This document shows, one piece after another, positions 36,155-46,125 of a stretch of DNA of 64,000 nt. The stretch is taken from the NCBI RefSeq assembly GCF_034933565.1, contig NZ_JAYFNG010000026.1:35696-99695 (forward strand), read 5' to 3'. Numbering within the stretch: the first letter of the stretch is position 1; every line of letters starts with the position of its first letter. The translations under genes were made by a program, and so were the position numbers. This DNA comes from Raineyella sp034933565 (GTDB taxonomy: Bacteria; Actinomycetota; Actinomycetes; Propionibacteriales; Propionibacteriaceae). Below the pieces are notes generated by a model. The model was not told the origin of the DNA and made no database searches. It saw nothing but the letters and a program-made list of their open reading frames with translations.

Positions 36155-36202
36155 CGTACGCGGCTGGGCTGTCCGGGGCCGTACGCGGCTGGGCTGTCCG
36201 GG
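36155..36202 (+). repeat. Near-tandem 23-bp direct repeat
   Basis: Exact 23-mers starting CGTACGCGGCTGGGC at 36155-36177 and 36180-36202 lie between nrtR and ppk2. Confidence 0.85.
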
Positions 36203-36237
36203 TGACGACCGCCACCCGCGGTGGAAGGATGGGTCCA

Positions 36238-37538
36238 TGGCGGACGACGAGGTGGCCGACGATCCGATGCAGACAGAACCCGTGACCCGGGGACCCGCGG
36301 GCGGGACAACGCCGCGAGCCGGGGGCCTCGACGATGCCGACGCTCTGGACGGGGCCGACACTCTCGACGGGGCAACGGCGCCGGACGGGACCGCAGCGCC
36401 GGTCAGGACCGTTCCGGCCACCCGGGCGCTGACCGGACGATCGGGCTTCGGTGGGGCCCGTGCGCTGCGGGGCGCTCCCACCAGCGCCTTCGTGAAGGCG
36501 ATCCGCAGCGGCAGGACCGACGTAGACCATGTCACGAGCGGGAGCAGGAGAGTGATGGGCACCAACGTGGACCAGACGAAGCCCGGCAACGGGAAGACCA
36601 CGAACGGCAAGTCGGGCAAGTCCGGCAACGGCAAGTCGGGCAATGGCAAGTCGGGCAATGGCAACGGCAAGTCGGGAAACGGGAAGTCGGGCAACGGCAA
36701 GCCCAAGGTGATGGACCGCAAGGTCTACGAGGCCGAACTGCTGCGGCTGCAGGCCGAACTCGTCGAGATGCAGGAGTGGGTCAAGACCACCGGGCAGCGG
36801 ATGGTGGTGATCTTCGAGGGCCGCGACGCCGCCGGCAAGGGCGGGGCGATCAAGCGGGTCAGTGAGTACCTCAACCCCCGGCTCACCGAGATCGTCGCGC
36901 TGCCGGCGCCGACCGAGCGGCAGCGGACCCAGTGGTACTTCCAGCGCTACATCCAGCACCTGCCCGCGGCCGGCGAGATCAAGCTGTTCGACCGCTCCTG
37001 GTACAACCGCGGTGGCGTCGAGCGGGTGATGGGCTACTGCACACCCGACGAGTACATCCGGTTCCTGCGGCAGTGCCCGATCTTCGAACGGATGCTGGTC
37101 GAGGACGGGATCATCCTGCGCAAGTACTGGTTCTCGGTGTCGGCCCAGGAGCAGTACCGCCGATTCGAGTCCCGGCTGACCGACCCGATGCGCCGCTGGA
37201 AGCTGTCGCCCACCGACATCGAATCGCTGACGAAGTGGGAGGACTACTCGCGCGCCAAGGACGAGATGTTCGTCCACACCGACCTGCCCGAGGCCCGCTG
37301 GCACGTCGTCGAGGCCGAGGACAAGCGGGCCGCCCGGATCAACATGATCGCCCACCTGCTCGCCTCGGTGCCGTACGAGCACGTCGAGCATCCGCCGGTG
37401 ATGTTGCCCGACCGTCCCGCCTCGACCGGCTACCAGCGGACCGATCGTGAGCTCCAGCACGAGGTGCCCGACTACGCGGCCAGCCTGACCGACGAGAACA
37501 TCCCCTCGCCATACGAGGATCCGGAGGACTTCCGGTAG
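36238..37538 (+). CDS. ppk2: Polyphosphate kinase 2 family protein with an N-G-K-S-G repeat linker
   Basis: The catalytic PPK2 domain covers the last 270 residues: Walker A FEGRDAAGKGGAIKR, FDRSWYNRGGVERVMGYC, the lid region YWFSVSAQEQYRRFESR and KWEDYSRAKDEMF. It transfers phosphate between polyphosphate and nucleotides. Upstream is a run of N-G-K-S-G units (about residues 115-158), basic and disordered, possibly binding polyphosphate. ATG 36238 gives 433 residues; ATG 36555, with a better ribosome site (AGGAG), gives 327 and is an equal or better candidate. The extra segment is acidic A/D/G/T-rich. Confidence 0.88.
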
Positions 37539-37570
37539 TCAGGGCTTCCGGTCGCGCGGCCCCCGGGGCT

Positions 37571-37608
37571 GCCCTGCGCCGAACGGTCCGGGGCCGTCGA
37601 CGCAGGGC
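37571..37608. terminator. Nested hairpin between convergent ppk2 and the ABC ATPase gene
   Basis: GCCCTGCG (37571-37578) pairs with CGCAGGGC (37601-37608), and ACGG/CCGT inside adds a second stem. Its position between two convergent stops suits a bidirectional terminator. Confidence 0.6.
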
Positions 37609-37661
37609 AACCAGGACACAGCGCCCCGTCAGCCGGTTCCGGAGGCCTCCCGGCGATCGTG

Positions 37662-38765
<1,104 letters not shown>

Positions 38766-38901
38766 GTGCTGATGTCCTTCCGATGGGCAGGTACGTGCCC
38801 GACGATCCGAAAATGGAATGATCGAAGTGAATGATCCGGGTCCTCGAGCGGACCCCTGACAGTGGGCCTCCGCGGTGGCAACAGTGCGGAGGGGGGAGTG
38901 T

Positions 38902-41025
38902 TCAGTTCCCGGCGAGGCTCGGCACACCGTCGCTGATCTCGGTGCGCTCCTGTTTCATCGCATCCCCCGACGCCTGCCGCAGCACGACGCCGGTGCGGGG
39001 GCCGACCTCGACGGCTCCGGTGATCCCGGCTCCGGTCAGGACGTCCGTGCCGATGACACCGCTGACCACCTTCGGCTCGTCGGAATGGTTGAGCAGGAAC
39101 AGGTGCCGTCCGCGCCGCACGGCCTCGACCCCGGCGGGCGGGATCAGGGCCTCCGGGGCCAGTCCTCCTCGACGCTCCAGCTCTGCGATCAGGTCGTCGC
39201 GGCCGTCCTCATCCAGTTCGGCGGCGAGGTACCAGGCCTCGCCGGTCCCGACCCGGCGGCGGGTGATCGCCGGGAGTCCGTCCACATCGACACCCCGGAA
39301 GCTCGCGAGGACCTCCGCCGAGTCCACCGCGATGCGCTCGGCCCACCGGTCACTGCGCAACGGGCGCCCCTCCGCGGGCCGACGATCGAGCCACCGTACG
39401 GTGCAGTCCGTTCGCGCGGTCACTGCTCCGCAGATCCGTGCCGAAGCCCCGACGGGTTCCCCCCCGACCGGGCCCTCGCCGCGTGGGATCAGGTCGAGCA
39501 CCCGTACGCCGAGCAGCTTCGCCAGCGGTCCCAGGTAGCCACCCAGATACGCGCGACCGTCGTCGCGCAGGTAGCCGGAGCCGTGCGTGACGAGGACCGT
39601 CGAGCCGTTCCGGACCGCCTCGGTGAGGGGCGCGGCGGCCCGATCAGCACCGAGGAACAGCGAGGGGACCACCACCAGGTCGTACCCGGTCAGATCGGCG
39701 TCCACCTGGACGAAGTCAACGGTGTAGCCACGCTCGAACAGCGTCGCATGCCACCCGGCCACGGTCTCGAACGCGTCCCACTGCACCGGTCCGATCGCCG
39801 ACTCGAGCGCCCAGGCGTTCTCCCAGTCCCAGACGATCGCGGTGCGCGCGTGGACCTCGGAACCACTGACGTCACCCAGTTGCGCAAGCAGCCGTCCGGT
39901 CCCCACGACGTCCGTCCACACGGTGGACTCCCGGCCGGCATGCGGAACCATCCCGGAGTGGAACATCTCCGCCCCCCCGGCGGATTGCCGCCACTGGAAC
40001 TGGCAGACGGCGTCCGCGCCGTGAGCCACCAGATCCAGGCTCCACAGCGCGAACTGCCCGGGGCGCTTCGGCGCGTTGCGGGCCCGCCACTGCACGGCTC
40101 CGGGTGCCTGCTCCATCTGGATGAACGGTCGACCGTCCCCCAATGAACGCGCCAGATCGGCCTCCAGCGTGAGATGGCGTGCTGCGCGCGGGTCGGACGG
40201 GTCCGGATAGCTGTCGTTGCTGACGACATCCACCAGCTTCGCCCACTTCCAGTAGTCCAGCCCGGGGAGCAGGCCGAGGAAGTTGGTGGTGATCGGGACG
40301 GCCGGGGTGATCTCCCGGAGGATCCGGACCTCGTTCTCGAAGCATGCGAGCACCGCGTCGGAGGAGAAACGTCGCCAGTCCAGGCGATGGGCCGGATTGG
40401 CGAAGCTCGGGGTGGGGCCGGGCGGCATGACCTCGCGCCAGGCGCTGTAGTGCTGGGACCAGAACGAGGTGCTCCAGACACGGTTCAGCTCCTCGAGGGT
40501 GCCGTAGCGGAGCTCCAGCCATGTCCGGAACGCCGCCGCGGACTCCTCGTCGAAGCTCTCCGTCACGTGACAGCCGTACTCGTTCCCCACGTGCCACATC
40601 GACAGCGCCGGATGTGATCCGTAGCGCTCGGCCATTGCTGTGACCAACCGAGCACAGGCAGCGCGGAAGGTGGCACTGCTCGGGTTGTACTGCTGACGTG
40701 AGCCCCAGCGGAGGGGCGTGCCGTCGGCCGTCACCGGAAGCGTGTCGAGATGGTTCCTGCCCAGCCACGGCGGGGGTGAGGCGGTGGCGGTGGCGAGGTC
40801 GACGGCGATGCCGGCGGCGGCGAGTCTGTCCATCACCTCATCGAGCCACCCGAAGTCGAAGGTCCCCTCCTCGGGCTCCAGCCGGGCCCAGGAGAAGACC
40901 GCGGGGGTCACGATCGTGACCCCGGCCTCCTTCATCATCGCGATGTCGTCCTCGACGACAGCTGATGGCCATTGGTCGGGGTTGTAGTCCGCCCCGAAGT
41001 GAATCCCCTTGAACAGCCCGTACAC
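38902..41025 (-). CDS. Beta-galactosidase, glycoside hydrolase family 42
   Basis: The 707-residue protein starts HFGADYNPDQWP, the GH42 N-terminal signature. The acid/base Glu149 sits in WHVGNEYGCH and the nucleophile Glu305 in IQMEQAPGA. A trimerisation-type Rossmann domain follows (about 380-590), then a beta domain. There is no signal peptide, so it acts inside the cell on an imported galactoside. GTG 41025 is chosen because AAGGAGG lies 9 nt upstream; the TTG at 41034 abuts that site. It is divergent from the permeases, and a LacI-type operator lies upstream. Confidence 0.95.
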   Translation of the reverse strand: MYGLFKGIHFGADYNPDQWPSAVVEDDIAMMKEAGVTIVTPAVFSWARLEPEEGTFDFGWLDEVMDRLAAAGIAVDLATATASPPPWLGRNHLDTLPVTADGTPLRWGSRQQYNPSSATFRAACARLVTAMAERYGSHPALSMWHVGNEYGCHVTESFDEESAAAFRTWLELRYGTLEELNRVWSTSFWSQHYSAWREVMPPGPTPSFANPAHRLDWRRFSSDAVLACFENEVRILREITPAVPITTNFLGLLPGLDYWKWAKLVDVVSNDSYPDPSDPRAARHLTLEADLARSLGDGRPFIQMEQAPGAVQWRARNAPKRPGQFALWSLDLVAHGADAVCQFQWRQSAGGAEMFHSGMVPHAGRESTVWTDVVGTGRLLAQLGDVSGSEVHARTAIVWDWENAWALESAIGPVQWDAFETVAGWHATLFERGYTVDFVQVDADLTGYDLVVVPSLFLGADRAAAPLTEAVRNGSTVLVTHGSGYLRDDGRAYLGGYLGPLAKLLGVRVLDLIPRGEGPVGGEPVGASARICGAVTARTDCTVRWLDRRPAEGRPLRSDRWAERIAVDSAEVLASFRGVDVDGLPAITRRRVGTGEAWYLAAELDEDGRDDLIAELERRGGLAPEALIPPAGVEAVRRGRHLFLLNHSDEPKVVSGVIGTDVLTGAGITGAVEVGPRTGVVLRQASGDAMKQERTEISDGVPSLAGN

Positions 41026-41113
41026 CGCCGGCAACCTCCTTGTTGAGCCGTAGTGGAACGCGCGGCCTACTGCCGCGTAACACCACCTTGGTCATGAGTA
41101 TCACGTCCTTAAT

Positions 41114-41125
41114 GTTTGCGCAACC
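41114..41125. promoter_or_regulatory. LacI-family operator upstream of the GH42 gene
   Basis: The minus strand reads GGTTGCGCAAAC, centred on the palindrome TTGCGCAA. It differs by one base from the site at 41260-41271 and shares the GCAAAC half with the site before the LacI gene at 45984-45999. Its TTGCGC could serve as a -35 for leftward transcription. Confidence 0.75.
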
Positions 41126-41243
41126 ATCCAGAATGGTCCCGTTGGGGTGTTGTCACGGGGCCTGGGGAGGGTCGTCCGAACCGCGTGACTGAGGGGGATC
41201 GTACGGATCCGGTCGAGGTGGGGCCAGGGGTGGCGTCACCGGC

Positions 41244-41272
41244 TTGGATGTGTCAGGATGGTTGCGTAAACA
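41244..41272 (+). promoter_or_regulatory. Promoter and LacI-family operator of the permease/binding-protein operon
   Basis: The operator GGTTGCGTAAAC (41260-41271) is nearly identical to the GH42-side operator. A possible -35 TTGGAT (41244-41249), 17-bp spacer and weak -10 TAAACA (41267-41272) place the operator over the -10. The rest of 41026-41320 holds a GGCCCG-TC-CGGGCC palindrome (41279-41292) and nothing coding. Confidence 0.6.
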
Positions 41273-41320
41273 CTCCGTGGCCCGTCCGGGCCGGCTTCAA
41301 CGAGGAAGTAGACGGTTGAG

Positions 41321-42256
41321 ATGGCAACAATCGTGAGCAGTGGTGTCGCGGCCGGCGACACGGGTCCTTGTCCGAACAGACCCCGTAGAAGAGACTGGCG
41401 GGGGTGGATCTTCGTGGCTCCCTTTGTCGTCATCTTCCTCTTCGTGTTCGTCGCCCCCTTGATCTATGCGGCCGTTTCAAGCCTTTTCGCCTATCGGGCC
41501 TTCCAGGGCGAGACGGTTTTCGTCGGGATCGGCAACTATCTGAAGCTCTTTCAGGACGGGCTGTTCTGGGCCGGACTGTGGCGGGTTGTTCTTGTCCTCG
41601 CGGTCCAGGTCCCGATCATGCTGCTCATTGCGATGTTCGTCGCGATCGCGATTGACTCCGGACGCCTGCACGGAACGAACTTCTTCCGGCTGGCAATATT
41701 TCTTCCGTACCTCATTCCGACGGTTGTCGCCGCGTTGATATGGGGATTCATGTACGGCACCAACTACGGACTGGCCAGTCAGATCAACGTGATCTTCGGT
41801 ACCCAGGTCAATCCGTTCGCGCCCCAGTGGATCCTCCTGTCGATCAGCAACGTGATCACCTGGACGTATGTGGGGTACAACATGCTGATCTTCTACTCGT
41901 CGTTGCGTACGATCAATACCAGCCTCTATGAGGCCGCACTGATCGACGGGGCGAGTGAATGGCAGATCGTCCGGTACATCAAGATCCCGCACCTGCGCGG
42001 ATCCATCGCCATCACGTTGATCTTCTCGATCATCGGGACCTTCCAGTTGTTCAACGAGCCGAGCATCATGCAGAAGATGGCTCCCGCGGTGATCACGAAC
42101 TCGTTCACACCGAACATGTACGCATACAACCTTTCATTCGGCTCCGGACAACAGGAATATGCGGCAGCGCTGGCCATTGTGATGGGTGTCATCACGGTCA
42201 TCGTGGCTTACATCGTCCAGCTTCGAGGCCTCAATGCGAACGAAGGAAAGGCGTGA
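41321..42256 (+). CDS. Carbohydrate ABC transporter permease, MalF/UgpA type
   Basis: The 311-residue protein has six predicted helices, beginning GWIFVAPFVVIFLFVFVAPL. The EAA cytoplasmic loop reads EAALIDGASEWQIVRYIKIP, which contacts the ATPase. It is first in a three-gene operon under the LacI-type operator. Third-position GC is lower than in flanking genes, mildly suggesting separate origin of the island. It overlaps the next gene by 4 nt if that starts at GTG 42253. Confidence 0.94.
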   Translation: MATIVSSGVAAGDTGPCPNRPRRRDWRGWIFVAPFVVIFLFVFVAPLIYAAVSSLFAYRAFQGETVFVGIGNYLKLFQDGLFWAGLWRVVLVLAVQVPIMLLIAMFVAIAIDSGRLHGTNFFRLAIFLPYLIPTVVAALIWGFMYGTNYGLASQINVIFGTQVNPFAPQWILLSISNVITWTYVGYNMLIFYSSLRTINTSLYEAALIDGASEWQIVRYIKIPHLRGSIAITLIFSIIGTFQLFNEPSIMQKMAPAVITNSFTPNMYAYNLSFGSGQQEYAAALAIVMGVITVIVAYIVQLRGLNANEGKA

Positions 42257-43203
42257 GTCGGATGAGTATCTCAGCCAGGTCGTCCATCAGGCCGAATAGC
42301 GCTCGCCGCGTCGTCGGAGTGCCGCGTACGAGCGTGAGGAAGCGCCCGACCCCCTCCCCGAATCAGCGCAAGAGCTGGTTGATCACCTGTGTCACCGGGT
42401 TCTTCCTCGTGTACGCGCTGTTTCCCCTGGTCTGGCTCCTCATCAACTCCATGAAGAACAGACAGGATTTTGTCTCGACCTTCGGGTTTGCTTTCGGTGA
42501 GAAATTCTCGCTGTGGCAGAACGTCGTCGACGTTTTCACCTACAACAACGGTATGTTCGGGCGATGGCTCCTCAACACGTTGTTGTACGTGGTGGTCGGC
42601 GGAGGTGGTGCGGTCTTCCTCGCGGTGTTCGCCGGTTACGGGCTCGCGAAGTACCGGTTCCCCGGGCGTGGTGCGGTCTTCATGATTGTGATGGGGGCGA
42701 TCGCGGTTCCGATGACGGCGCTGGCGGTGCCGACGTTCCTCATGTTCGCCAGGATCGGCATTACGAACACCCCTTTCGCGGTGATCATTCCCTCTCTGGT
42801 TGCTCCGTTCGGTCTCTACCTCATGTACATTTTCAGTGCGGAGTCAGTTCCCACCGAAATCCTCGAGGCGGCGCGGATGGATGGCGCAAGTGAGCTGCGG
42901 ACCTTCTTCCAGGTGAGCCTGCCGCTCCTGACGCCCGGCATCGTCACGGTGTCACTCTTCACGGCGACGACGACGTGGAACAACTACTTCCTGCCGTTGA
43001 TCATGTTGAAGGACCCGAAGTGGTACCCGCTCACCATCGGATTGAACCAGTGGAATCAGCAGGCATTTATTCCTGGGGCGGAACCCGTCCAGAACCTGGT
43101 GGTGATGGGGTCGCTGCTGACCATCATCCCCTTGATCGTCACCTTCCTGTTCTTGCAGAGGTACTGGCAGGCCGGTCTCTCTGCGGGAAGTGTCAAGGAG
43201 TAG
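42253..43203 (+). CDS. Carbohydrate ABC transporter permease, MalG/UgpE type
   Basis: The 316-residue second permease has a basic 40-residue cytoplasmic N-terminus, then six helices (FFLVYALFPLVWLLINSM onward). Its EAA loop reads EAARMDGASELRTFFQVSLP, followed by the TWNNYFLPLI segment typical of MalG-like proteins. GTG 42253 makes a GTGA overlap with the upstream stop and has AGGA 5 nt before it; ATG 42262 is possible. It forms the heterodimeric channel with the preceding permease. Confidence 0.94.
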   Translation: MSRMSISARSSIRPNSARRVVGVPRTSVRKRPTPSPNQRKSWLITCVTGFFLVYALFPLVWLLINSMKNRQDFVSTFGFAFGEKFSLWQNVVDVFTYNNGMFGRWLLNTLLYVVVGGGGAVFLAVFAGYGLAKYRFPGRGAVFMIVMGAIAVPMTALAVPTFLMFARIGITNTPFAVIIPSLVAPFGLYLMYIFSAESVPTEILEAARMDGASELRTFFQVSLPLLTPGIVTVSLFTATTTWNNYFLPLIMLKDPKWYPLTIGLNQWNQQAFIPGAEPVQNLVVMGSLLTIIPLIVTFLFLQRYWQAGLSAGSVKE

Positions 43204-43294
43204 CGGCTCAAGTAGCGGATCCGCCAGAAATATTCGTCAGCAAAGAATCAAACTGCACAACAAAGATGTTGATGCAAAATGAGAAAGGTAAATC

Positions 43295-44689
43295 ATGCGA
43301 TTCAGCACCATGAAGCGTGCCCTCGCGGGAACGGTGGCGGCTGGGGTGACCCTCGCTCTGGCAGCTTGCTCGGGGGGAGGATCGCCGAACTCGACCACAG
43401 CCGCGCCCTCATTCGACGCCAACAAGCAGTACAACGTGTCCGTGTGGGCGTGGGAGCCCACGATCCAGCAGGACTCGAACGTCGTCAAGGCGTTCGAGAA
43501 GCAGTACCCGAACATCAAGGTCGCCGTCACGAACAGTGGGGGGCCTTCCGATGAGTACACGTCGCTGTCGAATGCGCTCCAGGCGGGGACCGGTCTTCCT
43601 GATGTCGGGCAGATCGAGTACTACGCGCTTCCGCAGTACGCCATCGGTAGCAACCTTGCCGACCTGACACGGTTCGGTGCCGGCGATCTTCAGGGCAAGT
43701 ACACGACCGGCACGTGGAACTCCGTCAACCAGACCACGGCCAAGGGAGTCAAGGGCGTCTACGCTCTGCCGGTCGACTCGGGCCCGATGGCCCTCTTCTA
43801 CAACGAGGCGACGTTCAAGAAGGCGGGTATCTCTGCGCCGCCGACGACGTGGGACGAGTTCTACCAGGACGCGGTCAAGATCCATGCGCTCGGTTCGAAC
43901 TACTACATCACGACCGATTCGGGAAGTGACGCAGGCTTCCTCACCTCGCTCATGTGGCAGATGTCTCCCGGAGCCTTCAAGACCGATGGTCAGAACGTCA
44001 GTGTCAACTTCAGTGACCCGGGATTCGCCAAGTTCGTGGAGACCTGGCAGAAGCTCATCGACAACCATCTGATCTCGACCTCGGTCGCCAGCTGGTCGGA
44101 TGAGTGGTTCAGGGGTCTCGGCGACGGCTCGATCGCCTCGCTGCCCATCGGGGCCTGGATGCCGGCGAACCTGCTTGCTCACGCGCCGGCCGCCAAGGGG
44201 AATTTCCGAGTGGCGCCGATGCCGTCCCTGGACGGAAAGCCGGTCAATTCTGAGAACGGAGGCAGCTCGCTGGCCATCATGTCCAAGAGCTCCCCGGACA
44301 CCCAGGTTGCCGCGTACAAGTTCCTCGACTTCGTCAGCAATGGAGAGGGCGCCAAGCTCCGTGTCCAGGCCGGCAACTTCCCCTCGCTGCAGGCAACGCT
44401 GGATGACCCGTCGTTCCAGTCCTCGACCGGCGACTACTCCGCGCCGGACCTGCTCGGGTACTTCGGTGGCCAGCAGTACAACCAGGTGTTGGCCCAGTCG
44501 GCCAAGGCCGTGAACTCGGGTTGGAGCTACCTGCCCTTCCAGGTCTCGGCGAACTCCAAGTTCGCCGACACGGTGGGCAAGGCCTACAACGGCTCGGGTA
44601 CCCCGCTGTCCAAGGGGCTCTCGGACTGGGCGGACGCGATCGTCGCGCTCGGCAACGGGCAGGGCTACAAGGTGACGAAGGTCGGCTGA
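43295..44689 (+). CDS. Extracellular sugar-binding lipoprotein of the ABC importer
   Basis: The 464-residue family 1 binding protein begins with a lipoprotein signal peptide: MKRALAGTVAAG, then the lipobox LAAC with Cys25 as the lipidated residue. A G/S/T/P-rich tether follows. The mature protein has the usual landmarks (YNVSVWAWEPT, GLPDVGQIEYYALPQY, ALPVDSGPMALFYNEATF). Given the GH42 partner, a galacto-oligosaccharide or beta-galactoside is the likely ligand; this is inference. AAAGG lies 7 nt before the ATG. A strong terminator closes the operon. Confidence 0.95.
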   Translation: MRFSTMKRALAGTVAAGVTLALAACSGGGSPNSTTAAPSFDANKQYNVSVWAWEPTIQQDSNVVKAFEKQYPNIKVAVTNSGGPSDEYTSLSNALQAGTGLPDVGQIEYYALPQYAIGSNLADLTRFGAGDLQGKYTTGTWNSVNQTTAKGVKGVYALPVDSGPMALFYNEATFKKAGISAPPTTWDEFYQDAVKIHALGSNYYITTDSGSDAGFLTSLMWQMSPGAFKTDGQNVSVNFSDPGFAKFVETWQKLIDNHLISTSVASWSDEWFRGLGDGSIASLPIGAWMPANLLAHAPAAKGNFRVAPMPSLDGKPVNSENGGSSLAIMSKSSPDTQVAAYKFLDFVSNGEGAKLRVQAGNFPSLQATLDDPSFQSSTGDYSAPDLLGYFGGQQYNQVLAQSAKAVNSGWSYLPFQVSANSKFADTVGKAYNGSGTPLSKGLSDWADAIVALGNGQGYKVTKVG

Positions 44690-44732
44690 CCTCGGTCGGA
44701 CCGGCAGGTCCGCCGTGGATGACTGAAACACT

Positions 44733-44771
44733 GAAGAGGGATCCGCACCATCCGGGTGCGGATCCCTCTTC
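44733..44771 (+). terminator. Strong intrinsic-type terminator of the importer operon
   Basis: A perfect 17-bp stem (44733-44749 with 44755-44771) starts GAAGAGGGATCCGCACC and has a 5-nt loop, 44 nt past the binding-protein stop. Three TTCGATTC-like repeats follow up to about 44810. Confidence 0.9.
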
Positions 44772-44869
44772 GATTCCGTGTGTTCTTCGATTCTGTACGA
44801 GTCGATTCTGTGTGATGGGCGGGTCTCCTGCGCGACGGGAGAGTTGCTCGAACCCGGCCGCAGATCACC

Positions 44870-45958
44870 CTAAATTTTCGGCACTGTGGTGGACTGTCGC
44901 ACGATGAGCTGGGTCGAGACGACTTCCTGTCGGGGTACCAGGTCGCCGTTGGCCACCGCGCTGAGCACCATGCTCGCTGCCACGTCTCCGACGATCGAGA
45001 AGTCCTGATCAATGGTGGTCAATGGTGGCCACAGGTACTCTGAATCGGCGATGTTGTCGAACCCCACGATCGAAACGTCGCCGGGGACGTCCTTCCCGTT
45101 CTCCCGGAGAGCCCGGATGAGGCCGAGGGCCATCGAATCATTGGCCGTGAACACCGCTGTGACATCATCACGGTTGGCGAGTAGTCGTCCGGCTGCGTAG
45201 CCGGACTTCGCGGTCCAGTCGCCCGGAATAATACGACGATCGTCCAGTCCGTTGGCCAGCATGACCGCTCGCCAGGCATCCTCGCGGCGGCTGGCCGCGA
45301 ATTCGGTCTTCGGACCCCGGACGTGCCAGATGTTTCGGTGTCCCAGTTGGACGAGGTGCTCGGTGGCCAGGGTGGCCCCCTGTTCCTGGTCGACGTCGAC
45401 AGTGGGCAGCTTCAATTCGTGGCCGGTCGAGCCGATGATGAGGACCGGGAGACCGGGGGGAAATTCTGCCTGGGCGCTGTCGATGAGCCCGGCCTCGAAG
45501 AGGAGGATGATGGCGTCCACAGCTTCGTCGGCAAGACGGTTGAAGGCACCGGAGATACTCTGCTCCGTACGATCCGGCGCGACGATGAGATTGACGGAGA
45601 ACCCACGGCGCATCAATGCCGACGACAGTGAATCAACAGTCCGGATGTTCCCGTAACTGCTCAGCGTGAAGGTGATGATGCCCACCGAGTTGAATCTCCC
45701 ACGCTTCAGCGCGCGGGCGGCTCCGTTGGGACGATAGCCGATGTGGCGCATGGCCTCGACCACCCGTTCGCGGGTCTTCGCCCGCACCCCCGATTCGCCA
45801 TTGGCCACGCGGGAGACCGTCTGGGCCGAGACCCCGGCAACACGCGCGACATCCGCCATCGTCGGCCCGCGCTTCGCCACGTCGACTGTTGAGTCGTCGA
45901 TGCGGGACGAGATCTCATCGAACACGTACACTCCGTCGTCCTTGTCGATACCGCCCAT
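44870..45958 (-). CDS. LacI-family repressor of the galactoside island
   Basis: The 362-residue product has a helix-turn-helix at about 34-58 (MADVARVAGVSAQTVSRVAN), the hinge helix (RPNGAARALKRG) and a periplasmic-binding-protein-like sensor domain. A 33-residue extension precedes the usual family start. ATG 45958 has a GATAAT -10 eight nt upstream and no ribosome site, favouring a leaderless or near-leaderless mRNA. ATG 45859 would give a family-standard start but also lacks a ribosome site. It is convergent with the importer operon and probably autoregulated. Confidence 0.93.
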   Translation of the reverse strand: MGGIDKDDGVYVFDEISSRIDDSTVDVAKRGPTMADVARVAGVSAQTVSRVANGESGVRAKTRERVVEAMRHIGYRPNGAARALKRGRFNSVGIITFTLSSYGNIRTVDSLSSALMRRGFSVNLIVAPDRTEQSISGAFNRLADEAVDAIILLFEAGLIDSAQAEFPPGLPVLIIGSTGHELKLPTVDVDQEQGATLATEHLVQLGHRNIWHVRGPKTEFAASRREDAWRAVMLANGLDDRRIIPGDWTAKSGYAAGRLLANRDDVTAVFTANDSMALGLIRALRENGKDVPGDVSIVGFDNIADSEYLWPPLTTIDQDFSIVGDVAASMVLSAVANGDLVPRQEVVSTQLIVRQSTTVPKI

Positions 45959-45966
45959 GACATTCG

Positions 45967-45999
45967 ATTATCGTCGGCAGTTCGTGTTATCGCAAACAC
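45967..45999 (-). promoter_or_regulatory. LacI-gene promoter overlapped by its own operator
   Basis: On the minus strand, -35 TTGCGA (45995-45990), a 17-bp spacer and -10 GATAAT (45972-45967) form a promoter. The palindrome GTGTT-N6-AACAC (45984-45999) covers the -35 and carries the same GCAAAC half as the two operators near 41.1-41.3 kb, indicating autorepression. Confidence 0.7.
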
Positions 46000-46030
46000 C
46001 TGAGGTCTGTGCATGCCACGACGGACGGCA

Positions 46031-46065
46031 GCGCGGGCCGCCATCGAGATGATGGCGGCCCGCGC
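46031..46065 (-). terminator. Terminator of glnA
   Basis: A perfect 15-bp stem, GCGCGGGCCGCCATC and its complement, with loop GAGAT, lies 60 nt past the glnA stop and before the LacI promoter. Confidence 0.85.
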
Positions 46066-46125
46066 TGGACGTCCTGCGGACCTTCCGCGGACCGGTCCTG
46101 ATCCTGGGAAGGAGGTGGCCAGGGA

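Noticed and set aside
41026..41104. Frame beginning upstream of the beta-galactosidase gene (ATG near 41095)
   Set aside because: It reads through the GH42 ribosome site out of frame and shows no family similarity; at most a short upstream ORF.
40000..46000. Search for integrase, transposase or att-like repeats bounding the galactoside island
   Set aside because: No recombinase gene, tRNA target or matching flanking direct repeat was seen, so no mobile-element call is made.
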